A DNA stretch of 64,000 nucleotides from Methylibium sp035476815. GTDB taxonomy: Bacteria > Pseudomonadota > Gammaproteobacteria > Burkholderiales > Burkholderiaceae_C. Position 1 is the first letter of the stretch; each line of letters begins with the position of its first letter. Of this stretch, positions 26,336-35,460 are shown piece by piece. The notes under the pieces are model-generated. The model was not told the DNA's origin. It was given only the letters and a program-made list of their open reading frames with translations, and ran no database searches. Position numbers and translations under genes: made by a program. The stretch is from contig DATILD010000069.1 of assembly GCA_035476815.1 (NCBI GenBank), positions 48,028 through 112,027 on the forward strand, in the 5' to 3' direction.

Positions 26336-29300
26336 TTGTCGACCAGCGGCGGCAGTGCCGACGGCACCGCGCCGCGCCCGGCGATCGCGCGGGCGAGGGT
26401 GCGCTGCAGCTGTTCGATGTCGATCGGCTTGGTGAGAAAGCCGTCCATGCCGGCCGCGAGCGCCTGCTCGCGCTCGCCGGTGAGGGCCGCGGCCGTGAGG
26501 GCGACGATCGGCAGCTGCTGCGGCTCGTAGCGCGCGCGCAGCCGCCGTGCCGCCTCGTGCCCGCTCATCACCGGCATCTGCACGTCCATCAGCACCGCAT
26601 CGAACGGCCGTCCGGCGGCATCGGCATCGGCCACCGCCTCGAGCGCCTGCTGGCCGTCGCCGGCCTGCGTGACGACCACGCGCCACTGCTCCAGCATCGC
26701 GACGGTGATCATCATGTTGACCGCGTTGTCCTCGACGACGAGCACGCGGGCGCCGTCGAGCACCTGCGCCAGCCGCGCGGCGTCCTGCGGGCCGACCTCG
26801 GCGTGCGCCGCCGGCGGCAGCGGCAGGCGCGCCCAGAAGCTGCTGCCGCGGCCCGGCGCACTGTCGACGCCGACCTCGCCGCCCATCAGCTCGGCCAGCT
26901 CGCGACTGATCGACAGGCCCAGACCGGTGCCGCCGTGGCGACGCGTGGTCGAATCGTCGGCCTGGCTGAAGGGTCGGAACAGGCGCTCCTGCGTGGACGG
27001 ATCGATGCCAGGGCCGGTGTCGATGACGCGCAGCAACAGGTCGTTGGCGTCGCGCGCCAGCGTCACGCGCACGCCGCCCACGGTGGTGAACTTGAGCGCG
27101 TTGCCGACGTAGTTGGCGAGGATCTGGCGCACCCGCACCGGATCGCCGCGCACCACCGGCGGGACGTCGGCCTCGATGTGCAGCGCGAGCGTGAGCCCGC
27201 TGGCGTCGGCCAGGGCCTCGAAGCCGCGGCAGGTCGCGCGCACCATATCGTGCAGCGCGAAGGGCACGGTCTCGAGGTCGAGCCGGCCGGCCTCGATCTT
27301 GGACAGGTCGAGGATGTCGGAGATCACCCCCGCCAGGCTCTGCGCGCTGTCGACGATCTGATCCAGGTAGCGCAGTCGCCGTGCCTCGTCGAAGCCGGCG
27401 CCACGCGCCAGCCGCGCCAGCCCCAGCAGGGCGTTGAGCGGCGTGCGGATCTCGTGGCTGGTGTTGGCGAGGAAGGTGCTCTTGGCGCGGTTGGCGGCTT
27501 CGGCGGCGTCGCGCGCGGCGGCCAGGGCCCGGGCGGCGGCGCCGCGCTGGGTGACGTCCTCGCCGACCCAGATGGTGCCGCCTCGGCTCGGGTCGCTGGG
27601 GTCGACCGCGCGCGCCAGCAACCGGCACCAGAAGCGGCTGCCGTCGCGGCGGCGCAGCTCGCGCTCGATCTCGAAGGGCTTGCCCGCCGCCAGCAGCGGG
27701 CCGGCGACGCGACTGATCTCGGCGTAGGCCTCGTCGCTCGGCCAGACGACCGAGTCCGGCCAGCCGACCAGTTCGCCGTTGCGCCAGCCGAACATCGCCT
27801 CGAAGGTGGCGTTGACGTGCACGAAGCGCCGGTCGCGCGTGAAGGCGATGCCGATCGAGGCATGCTGCAGGATCGCCTCGCGCTCCAGGCGCGCCGTCTC
27901 GATCGCCGACATGTCCCGACCGACCACGACCAGGTAGTCGACGCCGTCGAGCTCGAAGCGCGCCGCCGACACATTGAGCGCGACCGTGCCGCCCGACTTG
28001 CATCCGAACAGCGCCGGCATGTCCTGCACGGTGCCTTGATCCTCGAGCAGTTGCAGCAGGCGCTCGCGGTCGGCCGGGCGACGCCAGAGGGCCAGTTCCG
28101 TCGAGGTGCGACCGATCGCCTCCTCCGAGTTCCAGCCCAGCACGCGCGTGAACTGCTCGTTGAGCATCAGCACGCGGTCGCTCTCGAGCGCGGTCAACGA
28201 GACGGTGTCGGGCGTGGTGTCGAACAGCTGGGTCAGCAGCGTCTGCGAATGACGCAGCGCCCGGTCGGTGGCGCGCTGCGCGGTCACGTCGGAGTAGATC
28301 GACAGCACCGCCGGACCGTCGTCGAGCTCGACGCGCAGGCTGGTGACCTGCACCTCGACCCAGCGGCCGTCGAGGCGGCGCAGCCGGAAGTCGGTCAGCG
28401 GCAGGGCCGTGCCGGGGGGCAGCGCATCGACGCTGGCGGAGCGCGCCCGCGCCCGCTCGCGTTCGGCGCCGGATTCGTGGTGGCTGCCGAGGTCGATGCC
28501 GACCATCGCCGCCGCGTCGGCGTAGCCCAGCAGCCGCACCGCGGCATCGTTGGCCTCGACGACACGACCGCTGCGGTGCAGCAGCAGCGGCGAGGGCGAG
28601 CGCGCGAACAGCTCGCGGTAGCGCACCTCGGTGGCCGCCAGCGCCTGCTTGGCGAGCACCTCGTCGGTCACCACGCGGCCGACGCCCCAGTAGCCGCGGA
28701 AGCGTCCGTCGGCGCCGAACACCGGCTCGCCGCTGACGCTGACATAGGCCGGTCCGCCGTCGACGTCCGGGCGCCGGATCACGAGGTCGCGAAAGGGCTG
28801 CCGCGCCTCGAGGTCGGCGCGGTGCGCGCCCCAGCCGTCGGGCGGCAGCTCGAGCCCGTCGATCTCCCAGCGGGCCCGGCCCAGGTGGTCCAGCGGCAGG
28901 TCACGTGCATCGCCGAGCCGGGTGTCCGACACATGCGTGAAGCGCAGCTGGGCGTCCTGCTCCCAGTACCAGTCGGTGGCGATGGCGAGCAGGCCGCGGA
29001 AGCGCTGCTCGCGCTTGCCGGCCGCGCGCAGCGACCGCCCGAGCGAGTGAGCCACCATCGCGCCCGCGGTCAGGCCGGTCAGCACCAGCAGCATGTGGGT
29101 GACGAGGGCGGCGAGCCGCGTCTCGTCCGCGGCCCGCACCAGCGTGCCGGTCGACTCGACGCCGGCCAGGCCCACCAGCGTGGCCGCGCTGCCGAGGGCC
29201 AGCGCCACGCCGGCGCGGCCGCTCACCAGCACCGACCCGAGGCACACGATCAGCGCCAGGAAACCCAGCGGCAGTGCGCGCACGCCCTGTCCGAGGATCA

Positions 29301-29622
29301 GGCTGACGGCGCCGATCGACACCAGGGTCGCCCAACAGCAGCCGAGGATCGCAGCCGTCGCCGCGCCGCGCCGCGCCGCCACCGCACCAATGCCGAAGGC
29401 CAGGCACAGCAGCGCGCAGACCGCCACCAGCCAGTGCGGCGGCGCCAGCCCGGCGACGCCGGGCGTCAGACCGTAGAGCAGCGCGAACGCGGCCGACACC
29501 GCGATGCCGGTGCCGAAGAAGAGCCCGATCACGGACGCATCGGCCCGCGGGGCGAGGAGCTGGGGTGACGGCGGGCGATCGGCTGAATCCACGGGCGGTG
29601 GCAATCCGGTTGGGCGATGCAC
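26332..29622 (-). CDS. Hybrid sensor histidine kinase with four PAS domains
   Basis: This 1096-residue protein has an N-terminal membrane region of about five or six helices (residues 30-200), four successive PAS/PAC units (roughly 215-330, 345-460, 470-580 and 590-705), a HisKA domain with phospho-acceptor His723 (SHEIRTPLN), a HATPase domain (N box NYVGNALKF, G box HGGTGLGLSI) and a receiver domain with Asp1013 (LMDVQMP). The start is a GTG without a strong ribosome site, so the exact N-terminus is uncertain. No separate response regulator is nearby. Its stop codon comes from the solo palindromic repeat. Confidence 0.92.
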   Translation of the reverse strand: MHRPTGLPPPVDSADRPPSPQLLAPRADASVIGLFFGTGIAVSAAFALLYGLTPGVAGLAPPHWLVAVCALLCLAFGIGAVAARRGAATAAILGCCWATLVSIGAVSLILGQGVRALPLGFLALIVCLGSVLVSGRAGVALALGSAATLVGLAGVESTGTLVRAADETRLAALVTHMLLVLTGLTAGAMVAHSLGRSLRAAGKREQRFRGLLAIATDWYWEQDAQLRFTHVSDTRLGDARDLPLDHLGRARWEIDGLELPPDGWGAHRADLEARQPFRDLVIRRPDVDGGPAYVSVSGEPVFGADGRFRGYWGVGRVVTDEVLAKQALAATEVRYRELFARSPSPLLLHRSGRVVEANDAAVRLLGYADAAAMVGIDLGSHHESGAERERARARSASVDALPPGTALPLTDFRLRRLDGRWVEVQVTSLRVELDDGPAVLSIYSDVTAQRATDRALRHSQTLLTQLFDTTPDTVSLTALESDRVLMLNEQFTRVLGWNSEEAIGRTSTELALWRRPADRERLLQLLEDQGTVQDMPALFGCKSGGTVALNVSAARFELDGVDYLVVVGRDMSAIETARLEREAILQHASIGIAFTRDRRFVHVNATFEAMFGWRNGELVGWPDSVVWPSDEAYAEISRVAGPLLAAGKPFEIERELRRRDGSRFWCRLLARAVDPSDPSRGGTIWVGEDVTQRGAAARALAAARDAAEAANRAKSTFLANTSHEIRTPLNALLGLARLARGAGFDEARRLRYLDQIVDSAQSLAGVISDILDLSKIEAGRLDLETVPFALHDMVRATCRGFEALADASGLTLALHIEADVPPVVRGDPVRVRQILANYVGNALKFTTVGGVRVTLARDANDLLLRVIDTGPGIDPSTQERLFRPFSQADDSTTRRHGGTGLGLSISRELAELMGGEVGVDSAPGRGSSFWARLPLPPAAHAEVGPQDAARLAQVLDGARVLVVEDNAVNMMITVAMLEQWRVVVTQAGDGQQALEAVADADAAGRPFDAVLMDVQMPVMSGHEAARRLRARYEPQQLPIVALTAAALTGEREQALAAGMDGFLTKPIDIEQLQRTLARAIAGRGAVPSALPPLVDN

Positions 29623-29708
29623 CGAACGGCGTGCAAGCGGGCCGCATGAATTGTCCGGCCTCGAGGGTCAATCCCTAGGACAGGAGTTTACCGAGGCGGT
29701 TTGCCCTT

Positions 29709-30536
29709 TCAGCGGGGTCGCGCGGCGTTGAGTGTGTCGCGAGTGAACAGTGCGACCCGTCTTGCCTGCTGGGCGAAGTCCGTCCCGGCGCCGGCGTAGA
29801 GCACGGCGCGCGAGGAGTTGACCAGGATCGGCGCATCGGGCCGCCAGGCGGCGCGCACCGTCGCCGCGGCGTCGCCGCCCTGGGCACCGACGCCGGGGAT
29901 CAGCAGCGGCAGCGTCGGCGCCAGCTCGCGCACCCGCGCCAGTTCCGCCGGGAAGGTCGCGCCGACCACCAGGCCGAGCTGGCCGTTGCGGTTCCACTCA
30001 GTCTGCGCCAGCCGGGCGAGGTGCTCGTACAGCCGCGGCTGGCCCTCGACATCGGCCAGCACGCGGTTCTGCAGGTCGCTGCCGCCGGGGTTGGAGGTGC
30101 GGCACAGCAGGATCGCGCCCTTGCCGGGCCAGCGCAGGTAGGGCTCGATCGAGTCGTAGCCCATGAAGGGCGACAGCGTCACCGCGTCGGCCTGGTAGCG
30201 CTCGAAGGCCTCGCGGGCGTACTGCTCGGCGGTGGCGCCGATGTCGCCGCGCTTGGCGTCGAGGATCACCGGCACCTCGGGTGCGTTGCGGCGCAGGTAG
30301 GCCATCAGGCGCTCGAGCTGGTCCTCGGCGCGGTGGGCGGCGAAGTAGGCGATCTGCGGCTTGTAGGCCAGCACCAGGTCCTTGGTCGCGTCGACGATGC
30401 GCTCGCAGAACTCGGCGATCTTCGAGGCGTCGCCAGCCCAGGGCGCGGGGAACTTGGCGGGCTCGGGGTCGAGGCCGACGCACAGCAGCGAGTCGGCCTT
30501 GCGCTCGGCGGCGGCGAGCCGCGCGACGAAGCTCAT
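29709..30536 (-). CDS. pyrF: Orotidine 5'-phosphate decarboxylase
   Basis: This 275-residue enzyme performs the last step of UMP synthesis. It has the lysine/aspartate active site DAKRGDIGAT of the longer (type 2) OMP decarboxylases and the SPFMGYDSIEPYL and SRAVLYAG segments. ATG 30536 overlaps the purB stop as ATGA, coupling a pyrimidine gene to a purine gene. Confidence 0.96.
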   Translation of the reverse strand: MSFVARLAAAERKADSLLCVGLDPEPAKFPAPWAGDASKIAEFCERIVDATKDLVLAYKPQIAYFAAHRAEDQLERLMAYLRRNAPEVPVILDAKRGDIGATAEQYAREAFERYQADAVTLSPFMGYDSIEPYLRWPGKGAILLCRTSNPGGSDLQNRVLADVEGQPRLYEHLARLAQTEWNRNGQLGLVVGATFPAELARVRELAPTLPLLIPGVGAQGGDAAATVRAAWRPDAPILVNSSRAVLYAGAGTDFAQQARRVALFTRDTLNAARPR

Positions 30537-31900
30537 ACGCGCCGGGCCAGCGCGGCCGCGCTGCCGGTGTAGGACGCCGGCGTCAACTCGCGCAAGCGCT
30601 GCTTCTCGGTCTCGGGCAACTCCAGCGTCTCGATGAAGGCCGCGAGCGATTCCCGCGTGATCGCCTTGCCGCGCGTCAGCTCCTTGAGGCGCTCGTAGGG
30701 GTTGGGCAGGCCGTAGCGGCGCATCACGGTCTGGATCGGCTCGGCCAGCACCTCCCAGGCGGCCTCGAGGTCGGCGGCCAGCGCGGCCTCGTTGACCTCG
30801 AGCTTGCCCAGGCCGCGCGCCAGCGAGTCCCAGGCCAGCACCGCATAGCCGAGCGCCACGCCCATGTTGCGCAGCACGGTCGAATCGGTCAGGTCGCGCT
30901 GCCAGCGGCTCACCGGCAGCTTCTGGCTCAGGTGCGTGAGCAGCGCATTCGCGAGCCCGAGGTTGCCCTCGGCGTTCTCGAAGTCGATCGGGTTGACCTT
31001 GTGCGGCATCGTCGAACTGCCGATCTCGCCGGCCTTGAGCCGCTGCTTGAAATAGCCCAGCGAGACGTAGCCCCAGACATCGCGCGACCAGTCGATCAGG
31101 ATGGTGTTGCAGCGGGTGATCGCGTCGAACAGCTCGGCCATCCAGTCGTGCGGCTCGATCTGGATCGTGTAGGGGTTGAACGCGAGGCCGAGGCGCTGCT
31201 CGACGACGCGGCGGCTGAAGCCCTCCCAGTCGACGTCCGGGTAGGCGGCCAGGTGGGCGTTGTAGTTGCCGACCGCGCCGTTCATCTTGGCCAGCGGCCT
31301 GACGGCGGCGATGCGCTCGCGCGCCGTCGCCAGCCGGGCCACGACGTTGGCGATCTCCTTGCCCACGGTCGTCGGGCTGGCGGTCTGGCCGTGCGTGCGG
31401 CTCAGCATCGGCAGCGCCGCCATCTCGTGCGCCATCCGGGTCAGCGTGGCGATCACGCCGTCCAGCGCCGGCAGCAGCACCTGCGAGCGTGCCGCGCTCA
31501 GCATCAGCGCATGGCTGGTGTTGTTGATGTCCTCGCTGGTGCAGGCGAAGTGCACGAACTCGCCGGCCGCCTCGAGCTCGGGCCGCCCGGCGAACTGGCG
31601 CTTGAGCCAGTACTCGACCGCCTTGACGTCGTGGTTGGTGGTCTTCTCGATGTCCTTGATGGCCTGGGCGTCGGCCTCGGAGAAGTTCGCCACGAGCGCC
31701 TGGAGGTGAGCGCGCGCTTCGGAAGAAAGCGATGGCAGCTCTGGCAGCCCGGCGTCGGACAGGGCGATGAACCACTCGACCTCGACCTGCACCCGGCGGT
31801 GCATCAGGCCGTACTCGGACAGCAGGGGCCGCAGCGCGGCGAGCTTGGGGGCGTAGCGGCCGTCGAGCGGCGACAGCGCGGTCAGGGCAGAGAGGTGCAT
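30533..31900 (-). CDS. purB: Adenylosuccinate lyase
   Basis: This 455-residue lyase of the fumarase/aspartase superfamily acts twice in purine synthesis. The signature SSTMPHKVNPIDFE and the catalytic histidine region RTHGQTASPTTVGKE are present. ATG 31900 (MHLSALTALSPLDGRY) is preferred to an in-frame TTG three codons upstream. It is the first gene of the purB-pyrF pair. Confidence 0.96.
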   Translation of the reverse strand: MHLSALTALSPLDGRYAPKLAALRPLLSEYGLMHRRVQVEVEWFIALSDAGLPELPSLSSEARAHLQALVANFSEADAQAIKDIEKTTNHDVKAVEYWLKRQFAGRPELEAAGEFVHFACTSEDINNTSHALMLSAARSQVLLPALDGVIATLTRMAHEMAALPMLSRTHGQTASPTTVGKEIANVVARLATARERIAAVRPLAKMNGAVGNYNAHLAAYPDVDWEGFSRRVVEQRLGLAFNPYTIQIEPHDWMAELFDAITRCNTILIDWSRDVWGYVSLGYFKQRLKAGEIGSSTMPHKVNPIDFENAEGNLGLANALLTHLSQKLPVSRWQRDLTDSTVLRNMGVALGYAVLAWDSLARGLGKLEVNEAALAADLEAAWEVLAEPIQTVMRRYGLPNPYERLKELTRGKAITRESLAAFIETLELPETEKQRLRELTPASYTGSAAALARRV

Positions 31901-31988
31901 CGGCGGCAAGCGGGCCGGCGCGGGCGGCGCGGGTCCCGCCCGGAGGCGGTCTGGAAGTTGCTGGATTGTAGGAGGCGCACCCCGTCCG

Positions 31989-32015
31989 ACCCCCCCTGAA
32001 GGGCCCGGGCGGTGC
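31989..32015. repeat. Degenerate GC-rich REP-like sequence
   Basis: A CCCCCCTGAAGGGC core lies in the divergent gap between purB and the glutathione transferase gene and resembles the REP-like sequences seen elsewhere in the window. The assignment is weak. Confidence 0.28.
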
Positions 32016-32077
32016 TCCGGTCACGCAAGACCCTGTGGCTAGAATCGATTCGACCTTCCGGTTCCCACGCCCGCCTC

Positions 32078-32695
32078 ATGAAACTCATCGGTTCGCTCGC
32101 CAGCCCCTACGTCCGCAAGGTCCGAGTGGTCATGGCCGAGAAGAAGCTCGACTACCAGTTCGTGCTGGAAGACGTGTGGGCCGATCAGAGCGCGATCAGC
32201 GAGGCCAACCCGCTCGGCAAGGTGCCCTGTCTGGTGATGGACGGCGGCGAGGCGGTGTTCGACTCGCGGGTGATCGTCGAGTACCTGGACATGCTCTCGC
32301 CGGTGGGCAAGCTGATCCCGCAGAGCGGCCGCGAGCGCGTCGAGGTGCGCACCTGGGAGGCGCTGGCCGACGGGCTGCTGGATGCCGCCATCGGCGCGCG
32401 GCTGGAGCAGACCTGGGCCCACCGTGCGCCCGAGCAGCGCAGCGCCGCCTGGATCGAGCGGCAGATGGCCAAGGTGCACGCCGCCATCGAGGCGATGAGC
32501 CGCGGCCTCGGCGAGCGCCCCTGGTGTGCCGGCGGTCACCTGTCGCTGGCCGACATCGCGGTCGGCTGCGCGCTCGGCTGGCTGGAGTTCCGTTTCCCGC
32601 AGATCGCCTGGCGCGAGGAGCGGCCCAACCTCGCCCGGCTGGTCGAGAAGCTGGCGCAGCGGCCGAGCTTCGTCGAGACGGTGCCGCGGGCCTAG
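32078..32695 (+). CDS. Glutathione S-transferase family protein
   Basis: This 205-residue protein has an N-terminal thioredoxin-like domain (MKLIGSLASPYVRKVRVVM, with Ser in the position used for glutathione activation, and the cis-Pro VPCLVMDGG) and a C-terminal all-helical domain (GGHLSLADIAVGCALGWLE). Its closest overall resemblance is to YibF/stringent-starvation-like GSTs. Its TAG stop shares the palindrome CTAG with the stop of the convergent kinase gene. Confidence 0.9.
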   Translation: MKLIGSLASPYVRKVRVVMAEKKLDYQFVLEDVWADQSAISEANPLGKVPCLVMDGGEAVFDSRVIVEYLDMLSPVGKLIPQSGRERVEVRTWEALADGLLDAAIGARLEQTWAHRAPEQRSAAWIERQMAKVHAAIEAMSRGLGERPWCAGGHLSLADIAVGCALGWLEFRFPQIAWREERPNLARLVEKLAQRPSFVETVPRA

Positions 32696-34635
32696 CCTGC
32701 CTGCGCCTGCGGCGGCGCCTCGGGCGCCGGCAAGGCCAGGGTCACGGCCCAGCCTTCCGGATCCGGCCCGCTCTCCAGCCACGCGCCCAGCGCCGCCGCC
32801 CGGCGCTGCATGTTGGCCAGCCCGCGGCCGCCGGGCGCCATCGACGCCGGCACGAACAGCGGCAGCGGCGGCTGCTCCTCGGCGGCGCGCTGCTGCAGGC
32901 CGTTGTCGACCACCTTCAGCGTCAGCCCGCCGTCCTCGCGCAGTTCGAGCCGCATCCAGGCGACGGTCGCCTGGGCATGCTTGAGCACGTTGGTGAGCGC
33001 CTCCCGCACGATGCGCAGCACGTGCAGGGTGTCGCCGGCCGGCAGCGTGCGCTCGCTGGCCGCCTCGGCGAGCTGCCACACCAGCCGCACGCCGGCCGCG
33101 CGCAGCGAGGGTTCGACGCGGAAGCGCAGCTCGGCCAGGGCCTCGATCAGCGGCCGGTGGTCGGCCTCCAGCGAGTCGAGCGCCAGCCGCAGCTCGACCA
33201 GGCAGTCGTCGAGCGTCAGCTTGAGCTCGCGCAGCGGCTCCTCGATGCCGCGGCGCTCGCCGCCGTCCGGTTCGGGCGGCGGCTGCGACTGGCGCGCGAG
33301 CTGCGAGGTCAGCGCCAGCGCCGCGACCAGCCGGCCGCCCAGGCCGTCGTGCATCTCGCGCAGGATGCGGTCGCGCTCGGCCAGCGCGGCCTGCTCGCGC
33401 TCGCGCTCGCGGGTCTGCGCGAAGGCGGCGGTCAGTTCCCGCTCCTTGCGCGCGACGCGCTCCTTCAGGTCGGCGTTCAGGCTGCGCAACGCGGTGGCCG
33501 AGCGCGCGAACTCGTCCACCAGCAGCCAGGCCAGCACCGCCAGCAGCAGCAGGATGGTGTAGCGGCTCCAGGCCAGCGCGCCGTAGTCGTAGAAGACCCG
33601 GAACACCATGAAGTCGCGCGCGCCGACCGCGACGCTGATGCCGGCCGCCGCGGCCAGCAGCAGCGCCGCCGGCGTGCGCTGGCGCCAGGCGGTCACCGCC
33701 AGCACCGCGAACAGCCACAGCACGCCGGCCAGCGTGCCGCCGAGCAGCAGCGTGCGCAGCCCCGGGGCGTTGAACAGCCACACGGCGGCCGCCAGCGCGA
33801 GCGCCAGCGACGCCCAGGCGCCCTGCACGCGCCGCACGGTGGCGCTGTCGCGGCCCACCGCGGCCAGCGCATACAGGCTCATCAGCACCACGAACCAGGC
33901 GTAGGAGGCGTGGAACAGCACCGTGCTGAAGGCGCTCCAGGCGCCGACCCCGGCCTCGGGCGGGCCGGTCAGCCGCCAGGCCCACAGCAGGCTGGCCGCG
34001 CCGAAGCAGGCATAGACGAAGCTGCCGGCCCGGGCCGCCAGCAGCAGCGCGAGCACGCCCATCACGGTGGCCGCGGCACTGACGACCCAGGCGCCTTGCA
34101 CCTCGTGGTCGAGCCTCGCCCGGTACCGCGGCTCCAGCTCGGCCAGCGGGCCGACCCACACCGGCGCCAGCCCGGCGTCGCGCTTGGGATCGCCGTAGAG
34201 CTCGATCTCCATGCGGTTGCCCGAGGGCCGCAGCAGCGCCGGCGGCAGCGGCAGCCACAGCGGCGTGCGCGAGGTGTCGGCGCCGAGCCGGCCGTCGTCG
34301 CCCGGCACGCCGAGCGCCAGCAGCGGCTGGCCGTTGACCTGCAGCCGCAGCGCATTGCCGGCGCGCGGGATGTAGAGCGCCGACTGCTCGGCGTGCAGCG
34401 CGGCGTCGGGCAATTCGAGCCGGTAGCGCACCCGGCCGGCGCGCGCCGGGGCGCTGGCCTCCCAGGCGTCGGGCAGCGTCACCGGGCGCTCGCTGTGGCC
34501 CTCGGCGAGCAGGGCTTCGTGCAACTCGACCACCGCGCCGGCGGCAGCGCCGGGCGGCGGCGGCGCCTTGCCGCAGGCGGCGAGGGCCGCCCCCAGCGCG
34601 AGCGCCAGCGCCGCGGCGGCCCGGCGCGCGTTCAC
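32692..34635 (-). CDS. Sensor histidine kinase (HisKA_3 type) with lipoprotein-like N-terminus
   Basis: This 647-residue sensor starts at GTG 34635 with a signal ending in a lipobox (LAAC, near residue 21), then a periplasmic beta-rich domain (to about residue 180), about seven transmembrane helices (about 185-385) as in 7TM-DISM receptors, a coiled linker, a HisKA_3 dimerisation domain with His429 (EMHDGLGGRL) and an ATPase domain (REALTNVLKHA, then GRGLANMQRRA). The start overlaps the response regulator stop as GTGA, so the two form a NarX/NarL-like pair. The signal sensed is unknown. Confidence 0.88.
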   Translation of the reverse strand: MNARRAAAALALALGAALAACGKAPPPPGAAAGAVVELHEALLAEGHSERPVTLPDAWEASAPARAGRVRYRLELPDAALHAEQSALYIPRAGNALRLQVNGQPLLALGVPGDDGRLGADTSRTPLWLPLPPALLRPSGNRMEIELYGDPKRDAGLAPVWVGPLAELEPRYRARLDHEVQGAWVVSAAATVMGVLALLLAARAGSFVYACFGAASLLWAWRLTGPPEAGVGAWSAFSTVLFHASYAWFVVLMSLYALAAVGRDSATVRRVQGAWASLALALAAAVWLFNAPGLRTLLLGGTLAGVLWLFAVLAVTAWRQRTPAALLLAAAAGISVAVGARDFMVFRVFYDYGALAWSRYTILLLLAVLAWLLVDEFARSATALRSLNADLKERVARKERELTAAFAQTREREREQAALAERDRILREMHDGLGGRLVAALALTSQLARQSQPPPEPDGGERRGIEEPLRELKLTLDDCLVELRLALDSLEADHRPLIEALAELRFRVEPSLRAAGVRLVWQLAEAASERTLPAGDTLHVLRIVREALTNVLKHAQATVAWMRLELREDGGLTLKVVDNGLQQRAAEEQPPLPLFVPASMAPGGRGLANMQRRAAALGAWLESGPDPEGWAVTLALPAPEAPPQAQAG

Positions 34636-35363
34636 GCCCAACCGGGGCGCGAGCTCGCCTGTTCCGCGAGCCGGGCCCGCTCGCCGAGCTGGAGCTTGCG
34701 GTAGACGTGCCGCACGTCGGTCGCGACGCTGCTCGGCGTGATCAGCAGTCGCTCGGCGATCTCCTCGGCCACATAGCCCTGGGCGACCAGGCGCAGCACC
34801 TCGTACTCGCGCGCCGTGACCTCGTGGCCGCTGGTCTCGGCCGGCTCGAGGTCGATCATGCCGGTGATCGGCGCGGCGCCCGAGTCCGGGCCGCCCGGGT
34901 CGCGCAAGCCGGTGTCGGGCGCCAGGCCCTCGTCGCGGAAGCGCTTGAGCAGGTGGCGCGCGATCGCCGGCGAGATCGGCGACTCGCCGCGCGCGGCCTG
35001 CTGGACCGCGCGGACCAGTTCGTCGGAGGTGCAGCCCTTGAGGAAGTAGCCGTCGGCGCCGGCCTCGATCGCGCGGATCACGCGCGCCTCGTCGCCGAAC
35101 ACCGAGAACACCAGGATGTGCGGATGCCACACGCCGTCGATCGCCGGCGCGTGGCTCAACTCGCCGATCAGCTCGGTGCCGTCGCCATCGGGCAGGCCGA
35201 GGTCGGACAGCAGCACGTCGGGGCGGCATTGCGGCAGCTCGCTGCGCGCGGTGGCCAGCCGCGCGGCGTGGCCGATGCAGCGCATGCCCGGCGCGTCGTT
35301 GAGCGCATCGCGCACATGCTGGGACACCAGCGGGTCGTCCTCGACCAGGTAGACGTTGAGCAC
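34632..35363 (-). CDS. LuxR/NarL-family response regulator
   Basis: This 243-residue regulator has an N-terminal receiver domain with phospho-acceptor Asp54 (LLSDLGLPDGDG) and a C-terminal LuxR helix-turn-helix (TAREYEVLRLVAQGYVAEEI, then SSVATDVRHVYRKL). GTG 35363 follows GAGGAG at ideal distance. It is translationally coupled to the downstream sensor kinase. Target genes are not evident from the sequence. Confidence 0.92.
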   Translation of the reverse strand: MLNVYLVEDDPLVSQHVRDALNDAPGMRCIGHAARLATARSELPQCRPDVLLSDLGLPDGDGTELIGELSHAPAIDGVWHPHILVFSVFGDEARVIRAIEAGADGYFLKGCTSDELVRAVQQAARGESPISPAIARHLLKRFRDEGLAPDTGLRDPGGPDSGAAPITGMIDLEPAETSGHEVTAREYEVLRLVAQGYVAEEIAERLLITPSSVATDVRHVYRKLQLGERARLAEQASSRPGWA

Positions 35364-35409
35364 GCGGGTCTCCTCGGTAGCCTTCGTTTGCGGAGGATTG
35401 TGGCGCCGT

Positions 35410-35440
35410 GCCCCGCGCGGCACACCCCCGAGCGCGGGGC
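35410..35440. repeat. GC-rich inverted repeat
   Basis: GCCCCGCGC (35410-35418) and GCGCGGGGC (35432-35440) can form a nine-pair stem downstream of the FMN-protein gene and upstream of the response regulator. There is no T-tract, so a factor-independent terminator role is only possible. Confidence 0.35.
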
Positions 35441-35460
35441 GCGTGGCGCCGGCGCCGCGC

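Noticed and set aside
26557..29568. A 1003-codon plus-strand frame antisense to the hybrid kinase
   Set aside because: It mirrors the codon bias of the kinase and contains no recognisable fold; the kinase, with all its catalytic boxes, is clearly real.
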